Assembly (NCBI GenBank): GCA_963708625.1
Contig: CAVPSV010000004.1
Coordinates: 682,001 to 746,000 of the forward strand
Source: DASXIF01 sp036498145
Lineage (GTDB): Bacteria > Actinomycetota > Actinomycetes > Mycobacteriales > Jatrophihabitantaceae
Length of the DNA stretch: 64,000 nucleotides
Reading direction: 5' to 3'
Shown: positions 33,851-44,540 of the stretch, piece after piece
Layout of the letters: the number at the start of each line of letters is the position of its first letter
Numbering within the stretch: position 1 is the first letter of the stretch
Translations under genes and position numbers: made by a program
Notes under the pieces: model-generated
Told to the model about the DNA's origin: nothing
Seen by the model: only the letters and a program-made list of their open reading frames with translations
The model's database searches: none

Positions 33851-36601
33851 TCAGTAGCTCGCGGCGCCGTTCAGCGTCGGCGAGACGCTGCGAGCAGTTC
33901 GCCTCGTCGGTCCAAGCCGTGCGCAGGTCGGCGAGTACCAGGTCGAGAGGTCGATGTGTGGCGTACCGGGACGCCTCTTGATGAGCCAGCTCGGCGGCAT
34001 GCGCCGGCCGAGGTCGGCGCGATCACGCGCGAACACGGCCACCCACTGGTCACGAGCATCCGCGACGGTGTCGGCGACGAGGTGCGCGACGTTGCACTCG
34101 CGGCCGCGGGTCATGCCCACGTACGCCGACGCGGCAGAGGTGTGATCGCCGACGACGAGATCGGCACGATCCGCCGTGTCGCCCTGCACGCCGTGCACTG
34201 TGCTGGCGTACGCAAGCTCGACGTGTTCGCGAACGTACGGCGCTGGCAGCCCGCGGGTTCCTCGGTCCCCGGTTACATCGATGCCGTCGGCGCGGACACG
34301 GGTGACGGTCCAGACGTCACGGTTCGCTATCGCAAGGTCGACGTCGTTGCGGCGCGTTGCAATTCTGTCGCCTGTACCGATGCGCTGGCCCGCGTCCGTT
34401 GCCAGCGCGTCGACGTCGTCGACGTGTCCGGCCGCGACGAGCCGGTCTCGGATGACCCCGTTGAGGGCAGCGACCCGATCACGCGTGTCGGCGATGAGCA
34501 CCCGCCGGCCGCCCTCGTGATTCGCGTCGGCTGCCTGACGGCCGAGAAATTCGTCGCGCACATCGTCGGAGCCATGTATGCGGATCTGGCCGCGATCGAG
34601 CAGGGCGTCGAACACGCGACCGGGATCGTCGCCGGCACGCATGGCCAGGCTCAGCTGCGCGTATTTGTCGTCAGTTGCGGTTATGACGGATCCGTCGGCC
34701 GACGTCAACGTGCAGGTGAACCGGTGCACCGAGCCGAGCGTCAGGCACGCCTCGGGGGCGGCAAACCGGGTGGCGAGGTCTAGCACCCCTCCGCGGCCGA
34801 CCGCCGGAAGCTGGTACCGGTCTCCGACGAGGGCGACGCGAGCGTTGCGCTCGTCCGCGATCGTCATCAGCGCACGAGCGGTGTCCTGATCGAGCATTCC
34901 AGCTTCGTCGACGAGCAGCAGGTCGCCAGGTTGTAGTTGCGCCGAGTCGCGCGGGCCGGTGTAGACGATGCCGGTGGCGGCGTCGACATCGCCGTGCGAA
35001 AGTCGCGTCCACGATCCGTCCTCGCGCCAGCGGTAACCGAACTGGTAGGCGAGCCACGCGGCCGAGTGGGCGCGCGTGCCGAGTTCGCGAGCGGCGACTT
35101 CGGCAGCCTTGAGGGTCGGCGTGACGACCACGAGGCGGTGCCGCCGTGCTTCGACGGCCGCCCGGGTCGCGGCCAGGACGGTTGTCTTTCCGGCTCCGGC
35201 CGCGCCTTCGAGCACGAGCAGTCTTGCGTCGCCGGCGAGGGCGCCAGCAGCCAGCTGTTGCGTGCGGTCCAACCTCGACACGTTGCTGGCTTCGACTGTC
35301 GAGGGCGTTGAACGGGTAGCGGCGACGCGCGCTGCGAGGCGGCTGACGAGGTCCGCTTCCACGTCGAGAACATGATGCGACGTGAGCGCTCGGATGTGCT
35401 CGGGCACGCCGTCGTCGCCGAGCATCGGAACACACTCGGCAACTGTTCGGGCGGTCACGTCCTCGGCAAGTTCGCGCCGCACGGAGCCGTGGGTGACGAC
35501 GTTGCGGCGGGCGATGAGCTGCTCGACCTCGCCGCGGATGTCGGCGGCATTCCATGCCGAGCGGCGCGCCGCGAGCCGACTCAGCACCTCCTCGACCGCG
35601 TGTTGTCGGTCGAGTGAGCCGACACTCGGGTTGCCGATCGGCGCGGGTGCGGAGGTCTCGCGGAATCCGAGGTCGTGCAGCTCGTCGACCCATCGGCCGG
35701 TCAGTTCGGCGCCGTCACGCGGCACGACCTTGTCCGGTCGCGCGTCCGCCCAGGCCCTCGCGTCCCATGCTCGGCGCAGGGTCGGCGGCGGCTCGCGGCC
35801 CGGGTTGGCAGCGCACCAGTCAGCCTCGTAACGGCCGACGTTGCGGCCGATCTGCTCGGCGCGCGAGCTAAACGGTCCGACGTACTCGGCGAGTTGGACG
35901 ACCTCGCCGGTGGCGGGGTCCAGCGAGTAGCCATGCGCTGCGAGCACCGCACGCAAGCCCGGGTCGGTCATCACGGCGGCGTGCCCGATTCCGTTGATCG
36001 CGTCGAGCGAGTCCCGCACACCGACCGTGTGCAGGCCGCGCCACCGACCCTCGGCGAGCACCCGCGCGTTGATCTGCAGGTGCAGATGACGATGCGGATC
36101 GCCCGCACGCGACGTGTGGTGTCGCACTGTGACCGCGTCGATATGTGTCACCGGGACCTGAATCTGCGCTCCGCGCGGGCCGACTCTGGTGGTCGCGTGC
36201 TGCGACAGCCATTCGATGATCTGCTGCGCCGCACTGTCCTGTGCGGCGTCATATGCGCCGGAGATGTCTGGGTGCAACTCAGCGGCGAGCGACCACGACT
36301 TGGGGCCGTTGACGACGACCTCGACGAACCGGACGGCGTTCTCGTCGTTGCGCAAACGACCTTTCGGCTCGCCGCTCTCGGGGTCGACACCGGCGACCCA
36401 GGCCTCGTAGGCATCGCCGCTCAGCGGCACCGCGCGGTGTACGCCGTCGGCTCGTGAGGCGACGTACCGCTCGGCGATGCCAGTGCCTTCGGCGAGGTAG
36501 TAGTCGTCGGCCCGACTTCGGTCAGCCTCGACGTAGTGGCGAGCCGCGGCGGCCGAACCGCGGTAGACCTTCAACCCGCCACGCATCGCGATCAACGCCA
36601 A
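33851..36601 (-). CDS. MobF (TraA/TrwC-type) relaxase-helicase, tail lost by frameshift
   Basis: 916 residues. The N-terminal TrwC relaxase domain has the three-histidine metal motif HRHLH (170-174) with upstream aromatic residues for the nicking Tyr. The RecD-like helicase domain shows LEGAAGAGKTTVLA, DLLLVDEAGML, LVGDRYQLPAVGRGG and YASTVHGVQGDT. It would nick the element's oriT and unwind the transferred strand. It is encoded next to a palindromic gap (36602-36746). The last about 30 codons run out of frame after about 33946; the real C terminus is in the next entry downstream. Confidence 0.9.
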   Translation of the reverse strand: MALIAMRGGLKVYRGSAAAARHYVEADRSRADDYYLAEGTGIAERYVASRADGVHRAVPLSGDAYEAWVAGVDPESGEPKGRLRNDENAVRFVEVVVNGPKSWSLAAELHPDISGAYDAAQDSAAQQIIEWLSQHATTRVGPRGAQIQVPVTHIDAVTVRHHTSRAGDPHRHLHLQINARVLAEGRWRGLHTVGVRDSLDAINGIGHAAVMTDPGLRAVLAAHGYSLDPATGEVVQLAEYVGPFSSRAEQIGRNVGRYEADWCAANPGREPPPTLRRAWDARAWADARPDKVVPRDGAELTGRWVDELHDLGFRETSAPAPIGNPSVGSLDRQHAVEEVLSRLAARRSAWNAADIRGEVEQLIARRNVVTHGSVRRELAEDVTARTVAECVPMLGDDGVPEHIRALTSHHVLDVEADLVSRLAARVAATRSTPSTVEASNVSRLDRTQQLAAGALAGDARLLVLEGAAGAGKTTVLAATRAAVEARRHRLVVVTPTLKAAEVAARELGTRAHSAAWLAYQFGYRWREDGSWTRLSHGDVDAATGIVYTGPRDSAQLQPGDLLLVDEAGMLDQDTARALMTIADERNARVALVGDRYQLPAVGRGGVLDLATRFAAPEACLTLGSVHRFTCTLTSADGSVITATDDKYAQLSLAMRAGDDPGRVFDALLDRGQIRIHGSDDVRDEFLGRQAADANHEGGRRVLIADTRDRVAALNGVIRDRLVAAGHVDDVDALATDAGQRIGTGDRIATRRNDVDLAIANRDVWTVTRVRADGIDVTGDRGTRGLPAPYVREHVELAYASTVHGVQGDTADRADLVVGDHTSAASAYVGMTRGRECNVAHLVADTVADARDQWVAVFARDRADLGRRMPPSWLIKRRPGTPHIDLSTWYSPTCARLGPTRRTARSVSPTLNGAASY

Positions 36602-36746
36602 TCAATAACAACCAACAATGGCCTCTAAATGCATTTCGCGTCACCCGGAAAGGGCGACGCGACTACCAATATTGGTAGCATTCGTGCCGTTCTTCAGTAA
36701 AGAGTGGGAAATGATTGGCTATTGCTGAAAGTCGAAGACTGGCGAT
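36602..36746. other. candidate origin of transfer
   Basis: This 145-bp gap before the relaxase gene is visibly AT-richer than its surroundings. It contains a perfect 16-base palindrome CTACCAATATTGGTAG (36663-36678) next to an imperfect 10-bp stem CGCGTCACCC/GGGCGACGCG (36637-36661). MobF relaxases usually have their oriT beside their gene and use such inverted repeats. The nick site itself is not identified. Confidence 0.5.
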
Positions 36747-37370
36747 TTAGACGAGGCGATAAGCGATTTCGGCTGCGGCGGCGAGCAGGTGGCCGCGGAG
36801 GCCTGGGTGGCTGAGTGGCAGGCTGAGCTCGGGTCGATCCGGGAAGCTGTCCGCGGCGTGCGTGAACAGCGTGACGGCATCTCCGCCGGTCATCGACGAC
36901 TGATGCCAGAGCCCGTCGAGGTCGGGACGGGCCGAGAGAATGGCGCGGGCCCACGCCCGGCAATGGTCGCGCCGACCCGTAATGATCGCGTGCGACGCTC
37001 CGGCCTGGATCGGCCAGGTGCCGGTCAGGTCGAGCAGCGTCAGCGGATGAACCGGCGACCACGCGGTGAGGTACGGCGTCCCACGCCGGGTGTTGACGAC
37101 CCGGGTGCGCTGGAACACCTCGGCGAGCGCGGTCGGGAAGCTCAGGGCGGAGTAGCTGACACCGCGGCTCTGCTCATGCGGCGGCGGCTCGTGCGGATCG
37201 AAGCGCATCGTCGCCGCCGGCCCCCAGTAGCGCAGCTGGTCCCACGCGACGACGTGCTCGCCATTGGTCCGGTGCACCCGCCAGAGCACTGCGGCGGTGT
37301 CGAGCAGGCGGTCGTGCTCGGGCGGGAACTGCAGCTCCCCTGGTTCGGGCGGGAGCGGCAGTTTCACCAC
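36747..37370 (-). CDS. RES-domain toxin (NAD+-degrading type)
   Basis: 207 residues. LWRVHRTNG (conserved Arg), GVSYSALSFPTALAEVF (Tyr and Glu) and the late LDGLWHQSSMTGGDAVTLF (Ser) define the RES fold, whose studied members (MbcT, ParT) deplete NAD+ or modify proteins with ADP-ribose. It overlaps the upstream Xre-type antitoxin gene by 7 bases. Functional residues appear intact. Confidence 0.88.
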   Translation of the reverse strand: MVKLPLPPEPGELQFPPEHDRLLDTAAVLWRVHRTNGEHVVAWDQLRYWGPAATMRFDPHEPPPHEQSRGVSYSALSFPTALAEVFQRTRVVNTRRGTPYLTAWSPVHPLTLLDLTGTWPIQAGASHAIITGRRDHCRAWARAILSARPDLDGLWHQSSMTGGDAVTLFTHAADSFPDRPELSLPLSHPGLRGHLLAAAAEIAYRLV

Positions 37371-37933
37371 CTGTCGAGATCCTCGACCACCCCGACGACC
37401 GCACTGACATCGCCGCCACCGATCAACCAGTCCCGTGGGCTCGTCGGCTCGTCGGCCACGGCGAGGTCGGGGTCGGGCGTCGTCATCAGCCCGGCGACCT
37501 CGAGCGGGTGCACGTCAGCCGGTAGCGCGGCCAGCACTGCGCGCAGTCCGGGGATCGCGTCGTGGTGCGTGAACTGCCAGGTCGGCAGCCGTAGCCCGCC
37601 GCCGATCTTGAAGCCGTACAGCGCCCGATCGCGCACGCGGTGGCGAACTCGCGAGCCGTCGACCAGCAGCCGCTTCGCCGCCTGCTCCACGGTCAGCGAC
37701 TCCCGCGTCTCGTCGGCCAGGTTGGACGACGAGGCCCGCAACACCGCTCTACGGACCGAGTTCGCATCGCCGGCCGACGCGGTGATCCCGCCGTGCTCGC
37801 GCAAGAGCGACTCCTCGGCTGCAGTGAGCCGGGTTGCAGACGCGTCCGGCGCGGCTTGAAGGTCGCGAGTCAGCTCTTCGACAAACTCGTCCTCGCCCAC
37901 CCCGAACGGCGCCAGCACCTCGACAAGCGTCAC
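37364..37933 (-). CDS. antitoxin partner of the RES toxin (MbcA/Xre-like)
   Basis: 189 residues. The first half is helical with TVEQAAKRLLVDGSRVRHRV as the likely DNA-binding segment. The C-terminal LRAVLAALPADVHPLEVAGL and EPTSPRDWLIGGGD resemble the toxin-binding domain found in proteins encoded with RES toxins. GTG 37933 was chosen because AGGAGG lies 7 bases upstream. The gene probably autoregulates the pair. It is divergent from hsdR. Confidence 0.8.
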   Translation of the reverse strand: MTLVEVLAPFGVGEDEFVEELTRDLQAAPDASATRLTAAEESLLREHGGITASAGDANSVRRAVLRASSSNLADETRESLTVEQAAKRLLVDGSRVRHRVRDRALYGFKIGGGLRLPTWQFTHHDAIPGLRAVLAALPADVHPLEVAGLMTTPDPDLAVADEPTSPRDWLIGGGDVSAVVGVVEDLDRW

Positions 37934-38037
37934 AGCACACCTCCTACCGCACACTATACGACATCGCCGTCACTTGTGCGGGTCATCTCCGACTGGCAGC
38001 AATCCGAGGACAGCGATCTTCGCAGTATCGTCTGCGC

Positions 38038-40831
38038 GTGAGCGCCGATGGTCTGCACGCCGAGCAGCGCGCTCGCGTGCTGATCGACTCGCAGCTCACC
38101 GCCGCCGGATGGCACGTCTGCGACGTGAACCAGATCGATCTGATCAACCACCCGACACTCCGCGGTGCGCGAGGTGATCATGAAGATCGGTTCGGGGCGG
38201 GCGGACTACGTGCTCTACGTCGACCGCAAGATCGTCGGCGTCATCGAGGCCAAGCCCGAGGGCACGGCCGCTGTCTGGCGTCGAGTGGCAGTCGGCGATG
38301 TACGCGACCGGGTTATCGGCGCAGCAGCAGCTGCGCGCGGTCACGGTCGACCGGGCGGTTGCCGTTCGTGTTCGAGGCGTCCGGGACAGAGACGCACTTC
38401 ACGAACGGCTACGACCCAGGACCCGCGCGCCCGGAAGGTCTTCGCGTTCCCGCAGCCGCAGACGCTGGCTCGGCTGCTCCGTGAGGCGGCCGCCGAACCC
38501 GAGCGTCCCACTTGGCGCGCCAAGGTCGGCACGCTGCCCGCACTCGATCCCCTGCCGTTGCGGCCAGCACAGATCACAGCGATCACGGCGGTCGAGCAGA
38601 GCCTCGCCGAGCAGCGTTTCGACCGCAGCCTGGTGCAGATGGCGACCGGCGCGGGCAAGACCTACACCGCGGTGACCGAGTCGTACCGGCTGCTCAAATG
38701 GGGCGGGTTCAACCGGGTGCTGTTCCTGGTCGACCGCAACAATTTGGGCGACCAGACGCTGCGGGAGTTCCGCGACTACACCACGCCGGACGACGGCCGG
38801 AAGTTCACCGAGCTGTACAACGTCGACAAGCTCACCGGTGCCGGAATGGTCGGCTCGTCCAAAGTCATGATCTCGACGATCCAGCGGGTGTACTCGGTCC
38901 TGCGCGGCCAGCCGGTGCCCGAGGGTGACGACCCCGAGTTGGATGCGGCGGTGCCGAGCGCGCCGGTCGAGATCGCCTACAACCCCGACCTCCCGCCCGA
39001 GGCGTTCGATCTGATCATCGTCGACGAGTGCCACCGTTCGATCTACGGCGTGTGGCGTGGCGTCCTCGAGTACTTCGACGCGCACATCGTGGGGCTGACC
39101 GCGACGCCGACCAAACAGACCTTCGGCTTCTTCCGGCAGAACCTCGTCGCCGAATACACCTACGCCGAGTCGGTCGCCGACAAGGTCAACGTCGACTTCG
39201 ACGTCTACCGGATCAGCACGCAGATCACGGAGCAGGGCTCCAGCGTCGAAGCGGGCACGGTCGTGCCGGTGCGGGACAAAAAGACCCGCAAGGAACGCTA
39301 CGAGTCGCTCGACGACGACCTTGACTACTCGCCCGGTCAGCTCGATCGAGCCGTCACCAGCGCGAGCCAGATCCGTCTGGTGCTCGAGACGTTCCGCGAC
39401 CGGCTGTTCACCGAGATCTTTCCGGGCCGCTCGGCCGTACCGAAGACGCTGATCTTCGCCAAGGACGACAACCACGCCGAGGAGATCGTCACGACCGTCC
39501 GGCAGGTGTTCGGCAAGGGCAACGACTTCGCCGCGAAGATCACCTACAACGCGAAGAACCCGCGCGACCTGCTAGCGAAGTTCCGCAACTCGCCCACGCT
39601 GCGGATTGCGGTCACCGTCGACATGATCGCCACCGGCACTGACGTCAAGCCGCTCGAGTGCGTGTTCTTCATGCGCGACGTGCGGTCAGCGACCTACTTC
39701 GAGCAGATGAAGGGCCGCGGCGCCCGGACCATCTCCGACACCGACTTCCAGGCCGTCACCCCTGATGCGGTCGCAAAGGACCGGTTCGTCATCGTCGACG
39801 CGGTCGGCGTCACCGAGCACGACTACATCGACGCTGTCCCGCTGGACCGGGAACGGTCGGTCAGCCTCAAACAGCTGCTCGGCAAAGCAGCCGCACTGAC
39901 GATCACCGAGGACGAGACCGCGACGCTGGCCTCCCGCCTGGCCCGGCTCGACCAGCAGCTCACCGCCGCCGAGCAGGGCGAGCTCGCGACGCTGGCCGGA
40001 ACGACGCTGTCGGCGATCGTCCGCAGGCCCTCGTCGATGCCGTCGACGTCGACAAACAGATCGAGGCGTTGGAGGCCGCTCAACGGGGCAATCCGCAGGC
40101 GACGATGGCCGAGGTTGTACGGCGAGCTGATCGAGTCGGCCGTCACGCCGCTGGCCGGCAATCCCGCACTGCGCGAACGGATCCTCGCGATCCGCGCCGC
40201 TCACGACCTCGTGATCGACGAGGTCAGCGTCGATGTGCTGCTCGACGCGCACGGCGTGGTCGACACCGCCAAGGCGCGGCAGGTCGTCGACTCGTGGCGT
40301 TCGTACCTGGATGAGCACAAGGACGAGATCACTGCTCTGCACCTGTACTACGCCGGCGACACGACGGCGAAGGTCACATACGCCGAGCTGCGCGAGCTGG
40401 CCGACCGGATCAAGCGACCGCCCTACAACTGGACGCCCGACATCATCTGGAACGCCTACGCCGCCATCGAGATCGACCCGACCCATCCACGCGTGCAACG
40501 AGCTGATCGGCACACTGCCACCGACCTGGTATCGCTGATCCGATTCGCTCTCGGGGTGGACGAGACTCTGGTGCCCTACGCCGACACTGTCGCGTCCCGG
40601 TACGCGGGCTGGCTGGCGCAGCAGGAACAGGCCGGCGTCGTCTTCACCGAGCGCCAGCGTTGGTGGCTCGACCGCATGGCCGACACGATCGCCCAGGCTG
40701 CCGGCATCGGCCCGGATGACCTCGACAACGCCCCATTCACCGAACGGGGAGGCATCGACGGCGCACTCTCAGAACTCGGCTCTGAAGCGGCCGACCTTCT
40801 TGACTACCTCAACCGGCAGTTGACCGCATGA
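38038..40831 (+). pseudogene. hsdR: type I restriction enzyme R subunit, broken by six frameshifts
   Basis: The chain begins at GTG 38038 (VSADGLHAEQRARVLID). It must change frame near 38162, 38268, 38353 and 38417 to give the nuclease domain (VGVIEAKPEGT, VEWQSAMYATG, RLPFVFEASG, ARKVFAFPQP), then again near 40021 and 40121. The motor domain is intact: QMATGAGKTYTAV, IIVDECHRS and GLTATPT. If the frameshifts are real, cleavage is lost. If they are sequencing errors, this is a normal HsdR of about 930 residues. Its stop overlaps hsdS by 4 bases. Confidence 0.88.
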
Positions 40832-42149
40832 CGGGGCTCCGCGACGGTTGGCAGTCAATACGTCTGGGCGAGGTCGGGGAATGGCTCGGCGGCGGTACCC
40901 CGTCGAAGTCGAACAGTTCGTTCTGGACTGATGGCTCGATTCCTTGGCTCTCCCCAAAAGACATGGGGCCTGAGATGCTCACCGATACGCAAGATCACAT
41001 CACGGCATCGGCTGTCAGCGGCTCGGCCACAAAGCTCGTCCGTGCTGGGTCGGTCGCCGTTGTAATGCGCTCAGGAATCTTGGAGCGCAGGTTCCCAGTC
41101 ACGTTCGTCCCGTTCGAAACGACGCTAAACCAAGACATGAGAGCGGTCGTCCCGCGAGACGGCATCGACGCACGGTGGATTGCGTGGAGCCTTCGCGCCT
41201 CCGAGCGCGAGATTCTTCGCGACTGCCGCAAGGCGGGTACGACAGTCGCGTCAATCGAGGCGCCTCGATTAATGGACGTCGCGCTGCCGATCCCGCCAAT
41301 CGAGGAGCAGCGGCGAATCGTCGACGTGCTCGAAGACCACCTCTCTCGCCTCGACGCCGCCGAAACCGGACTTGATTCGATTTCGCGTCGAGCAACGCTG
41401 CTGACTCTCGCGTCAGGCATGCGGGCGATCACAGGCGTCGGTTCGACGAACACATCTCGTTCTGTGTCGTTCGGCGATCGTGTGGTCACCCTGCCCCGAG
41501 GCTGGGAAGCGTCGACGGTAGGCGACGAGGCGTCGCTCGTTCAGTACGGCACGAGTTCTAAGACCTCCGAGGCAGCAGATTTCGACGCCATCGCCGTTCT
41601 CCGCATGGGGAATCTGCAGCGTGGAGCGATCGTGACCGACAAGCTCAAGTACCTACCACGCGACCATCCGGATGTCGCGTCGTTGCTGCTCCAGCGCGGT
41701 GACCTGCTCTTCAATCGAACGAACAGCGCTGAATTGGTGGGCAAATCCGCCGTCTTCGATCGAGATGACTACTCGATGACGTTCGCGTCTTATCTAATCC
41801 GAGTCAGGTTCGGCCGGCCGTCCGGCCCGCCTGGGCAAATCTGGTGATCAATAGCCCGCTGGGACGTGCTTACGTCGGGTCTGTCGCGAGCCAGCAGGTC
41901 GGACAGGCGAATGTCAACGGGACGAAGCTCCAGGCATTCCCGCTGGTGTTCCCACCACTCGACGTCCAGGACAGGCTATTGGCCCGACATGAGGCGGTTG
42001 CCGACGCGGGTAGACGCCTCGTGGCAGAGGTGGTTCGGGCGCGGCAGCGGAAATCGTTACTCCGACGAGCTCTGTTGCAGGCGGCATTCACTGGGCGTCT
42101 GACCGGGACATCGTCTGACCTCGACGGGGCCGAGGAGTCGATCGCGTGA
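40828..42149 (+). pseudogene. hsdS: type I restriction specificity subunit, one frameshift
   Basis: Two target-recognition domains with conserved regions (LGEVGEWLGGGTPSK and IPPIEEQRRIVDVLEDHLSRLD for TRD1; GDEASLVQYGTSSKTSEA for TRD2). The frame stops at 41847, but the neighbouring frame continues as VRPAWANLVINSPLGRAYV through QANVNGTKLQAFP and ends at 42149 in a final helix. One base is therefore missing near 41815. Joined, it would be about 440 residues, normal for HsdS. It overlaps the next gene by 4 bases. Confidence 0.88.
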
Positions 42150-43048
42150 GCGGTAAGCAGATCAAGCTATTTCTCGTCGACGGGACCCCGGGCGGCCTAA
42201 CCACAGCGGAGATCACTAACTGGACGGGGCACGTGCTCCAGGCCCAGCGTTCCGATCTCGCTGATCTGTTGAAACGCGACGAGGCGCAACGAACGGGCGT
42301 GTACCTACTGCTCGGCGATGACGAGTCCGCAGTCGGTGAGACTCGCTGCTACATCGGCGAGGGGGACGTCGTGGCCGACCGACTCCGCCACCACCACAGG
42401 GATAAGGACTTCTGGGACCGAGTCGTGGTCATCACCTCTAAGGACACCAACCTCACGAAGTCGCACGGCCGGTACCTGGAGTCGCAACTGATCACCTTGG
42501 CTACGCACGCCGGTCGAGTGACTCTAGAGAACGGCACCGCGCCGCCCATTCCGGCGCTTCCTGAGGCCGATGCGTCCGACATGGACTACTTCGTCGGCCA
42601 GCTGCAGATCGTGCTGCCGGTGCTCGGCGTCAATGCCATCCGTGTGCGTCCGTCCAAGGTATCGACGAGCGTCACCGTCCAGTCGACCGAGTCTCCGGTC
42701 TTTCATCTGCGCAACGCGAAAGGTGGCGTCGATGCCCGCGCACAGCAGATCGACGGTGAGTTCACGATGTTGGAGGGCTCGGTCGTCGTCGCGTCGTGGC
42801 ACGGCGTCGGCAAGGCCGAGAGCACGATCAGGGCATACGCGTCCTATCGCGCCCGACACGAGCAACTGCTGGCCGAAGGCGCCTTCGTCGCGGACTCGGG
42901 CGGCGCCCGGCTGACACGCGACATCGTCTTTCCGTCACCTTCGACCGCAGGCGCAGTGGCCCTGGGTCGCTCGTGCAATGGCCGTCTTGAATGGGTGTCG
43001 TCCGACGGACGCCCATTCGGAGTATGGGAAAGCAGGGGCGTTGAGTAG
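42146..43048 (+). CDS. GIY-YIG nuclease-like protein with C-terminal DUF4357-type domain
   Basis: 300 residues. GVYLLLGDDESAVGETRCYIGEG is the GIY-YIG core, then DRLRHHHRDKDFWDRVVVI and a Glu in YLESQLI. The C-terminal GAVALGRSCNGRLEWVSSDG resembles DUF4357, a domain often carried with restriction systems. It lies inside the hsd operon between S and M, with 4- and 8-base overlaps. The role is unknown; it could be an accessory nuclease of the restriction module. Confidence 0.85.
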   Translation: MSGKQIKLFLVDGTPGGLTTAEITNWTGHVLQAQRSDLADLLKRDEAQRTGVYLLLGDDESAVGETRCYIGEGDVVADRLRHHHRDKDFWDRVVVITSKDTNLTKSHGRYLESQLITLATHAGRVTLENGTAPPIPALPEADASDMDYFVGQLQIVLPVLGVNAIRVRPSKVSTSVTVQSTESPVFHLRNAKGGVDARAQQIDGEFTMLEGSVVVASWHGVGKAESTIRAYASYRARHEQLLAEGAFVADSGGARLTRDIVFPSPSTAGAVALGRSCNGRLEWVSSDGRPFGVWESRGVE

Positions 43049-44537
43049 CAGCGGCGTAGCCGAAGGCGGATCACGACAGCTAGTCGACAAGCTGTGGTCG
43101 TACTGCAACGTCCTACGCGACGATGGCGTCTCGACGATCGAGTACACCGAGCAGCTGACCTTCCTGATCTTCCTGAAGATGGCCCACGAGCGCGCCACCC
43201 GGAAGATCAAGCCGATGAAGATCGTTCCCGACTCGTGCTCTTGGCAGCGGCTGCTCGACGCCGACGGCGACGACCTCGAAGTTACCTACCGGCACATCCT
43301 CGAAGAACTCGGCCGCAAGCCCGGTGCGCTCGGCACGATCTTCCGCAAGGCACAGAATCGAATTCAGGACCCGGCCAAGCTCAAGCGCCTGATCGTCGAG
43401 CTGATCGACAAGGAGAACTGGTCGGCGGCCGGGGTGGACGTCAAGGGCGACGCGTACGAGCACCTGCTGGCCAAAGGCGCGGAGGACATCAAGTCAGGCG
43501 CCGGCCAGTACTTCACCCCGCGTGCCCTGATCGACGCGATGGTCGACTGCGTTCAACCGACGGTGAAGGACACCGTGTGCGATCCCGCGTGCGGCACCGG
43601 TGGCTTCCTGTTGTGGGCGCACGCCTACGCCGCCCAGGACGCGGAGAACCTCACACCAGACGAGCGTAGGCATCTGCAAGAGAACTTCATCCGGGGGATC
43701 GAGCTCGTCGACGGCACCGCCCGCCTCGCAGCGATGAACCTGCTGCTGCACGGCATCGGCCGCCCGGAGGGCGAGTCGCTGATCAGTGTCAAGGACGCGC
43801 TCACCGCCGATCCGAGCGACCGGTTCAGCGTTGTTCTCGCCAATCCGCCATTCGGACGCAAGTCGTCGGTGACGATGATCGGTGCCGACGGTCGCGAGTC
43901 ACGCGACGACCTGGAGATCGTTCGCGACGACTTCTGGGTCACGACCTCCAACAAGCAGCTCAACTTCGTCCAGCACATCAAGACGATCCTGGCGATCAAC
44001 GGCCGTGCCGCAGTCGTGCTACCGGACAACGTGCTGTTCGAGGGCGGCGCCGGTGAGACGATTCGACGCCGATTGCTGCGCGAGTTCGACGTCCACACGC
44101 TGCTGCGACTGCCGACCGGCATCTTCTACGCCGGCGGCGTGAAGGCGAACGTGCTGTTCTTCGACAGGAAGCCCGCGTCGGAGACACCGTGGACTTCCAC
44201 TCTGTGGGTCTACGACTTCCGTACGAACAAGCACTTCACCCTGAAGCAGAACCAGCTGCGTCGTGCCGACCTGGACGAGTTCGTCGACGCGTACGCACCT
44301 GGCAAGCCACGCGATGGGCGAGTTGAGGCAGAGCGGTTCAAGTCGTTCACGTACGACGAACTGCTGGCACGCGACAAGGTCAACCTCGACATCACCTGGC
44401 TGCGTGACGAGTCGCTCGAGGACCTCGACAACCTGCCCGCCCCCGAGGTCATCGCCCGCGAGATCGTCGACGACCTCACCGCCGCGCTCGCCGAATTCGA
44501 GGCCGTCGCGGTAGCCCTTGAGAACGCTGACAAGTGA
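43041..44537 (+). CDS. hsdM: type I restriction-modification DNA methyltransferase (N6-adenine)
   Basis: 498 residues, intact. The N-terminal helical domain (LVDKLWSYCNVLRDDG) is followed by KSGAGQYFTPRALIDAMV, the SAM motif VCDPACGTGGFLLWAHAY and catalytic VVLANPPFG. The TTG at 43041 overlaps the preceding stop by 8 bases and matches the family's start; an upstream ATG would lie within the GIY-YIG gene. It can act as a maintenance methylase only with an active HsdS. Confidence 0.92.
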   Translation: MSSSGVAEGGSRQLVDKLWSYCNVLRDDGVSTIEYTEQLTFLIFLKMAHERATRKIKPMKIVPDSCSWQRLLDADGDDLEVTYRHILEELGRKPGALGTIFRKAQNRIQDPAKLKRLIVELIDKENWSAAGVDVKGDAYEHLLAKGAEDIKSGAGQYFTPRALIDAMVDCVQPTVKDTVCDPACGTGGFLLWAHAYAAQDAENLTPDERRHLQENFIRGIELVDGTARLAAMNLLLHGIGRPEGESLISVKDALTADPSDRFSVVLANPPFGRKSSVTMIGADGRESRDDLEIVRDDFWVTTSNKQLNFVQHIKTILAINGRAAVVLPDNVLFEGGAGETIRRRLLREFDVHTLLRLPTGIFYAGGVKANVLFFDRKPASETPWTSTLWVYDFRTNKHFTLKQNQLRRADLDEFVDAYAPGKPRDGRVEAERFKSFTYDELLARDKVNLDITWLRDESLEDLDNLPAPEVIAREIVDDLTAALAEFEAVAVALENADK

Positions 44538-44540
44538 CGC

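Noticed and set aside
33930..33960. Programmed ribosomal frameshift in the relaxase
   Set aside because: No X-XXY-YYZ slippery heptamer or downstream pseudoknot is apparent; a CT duplication explains it better.
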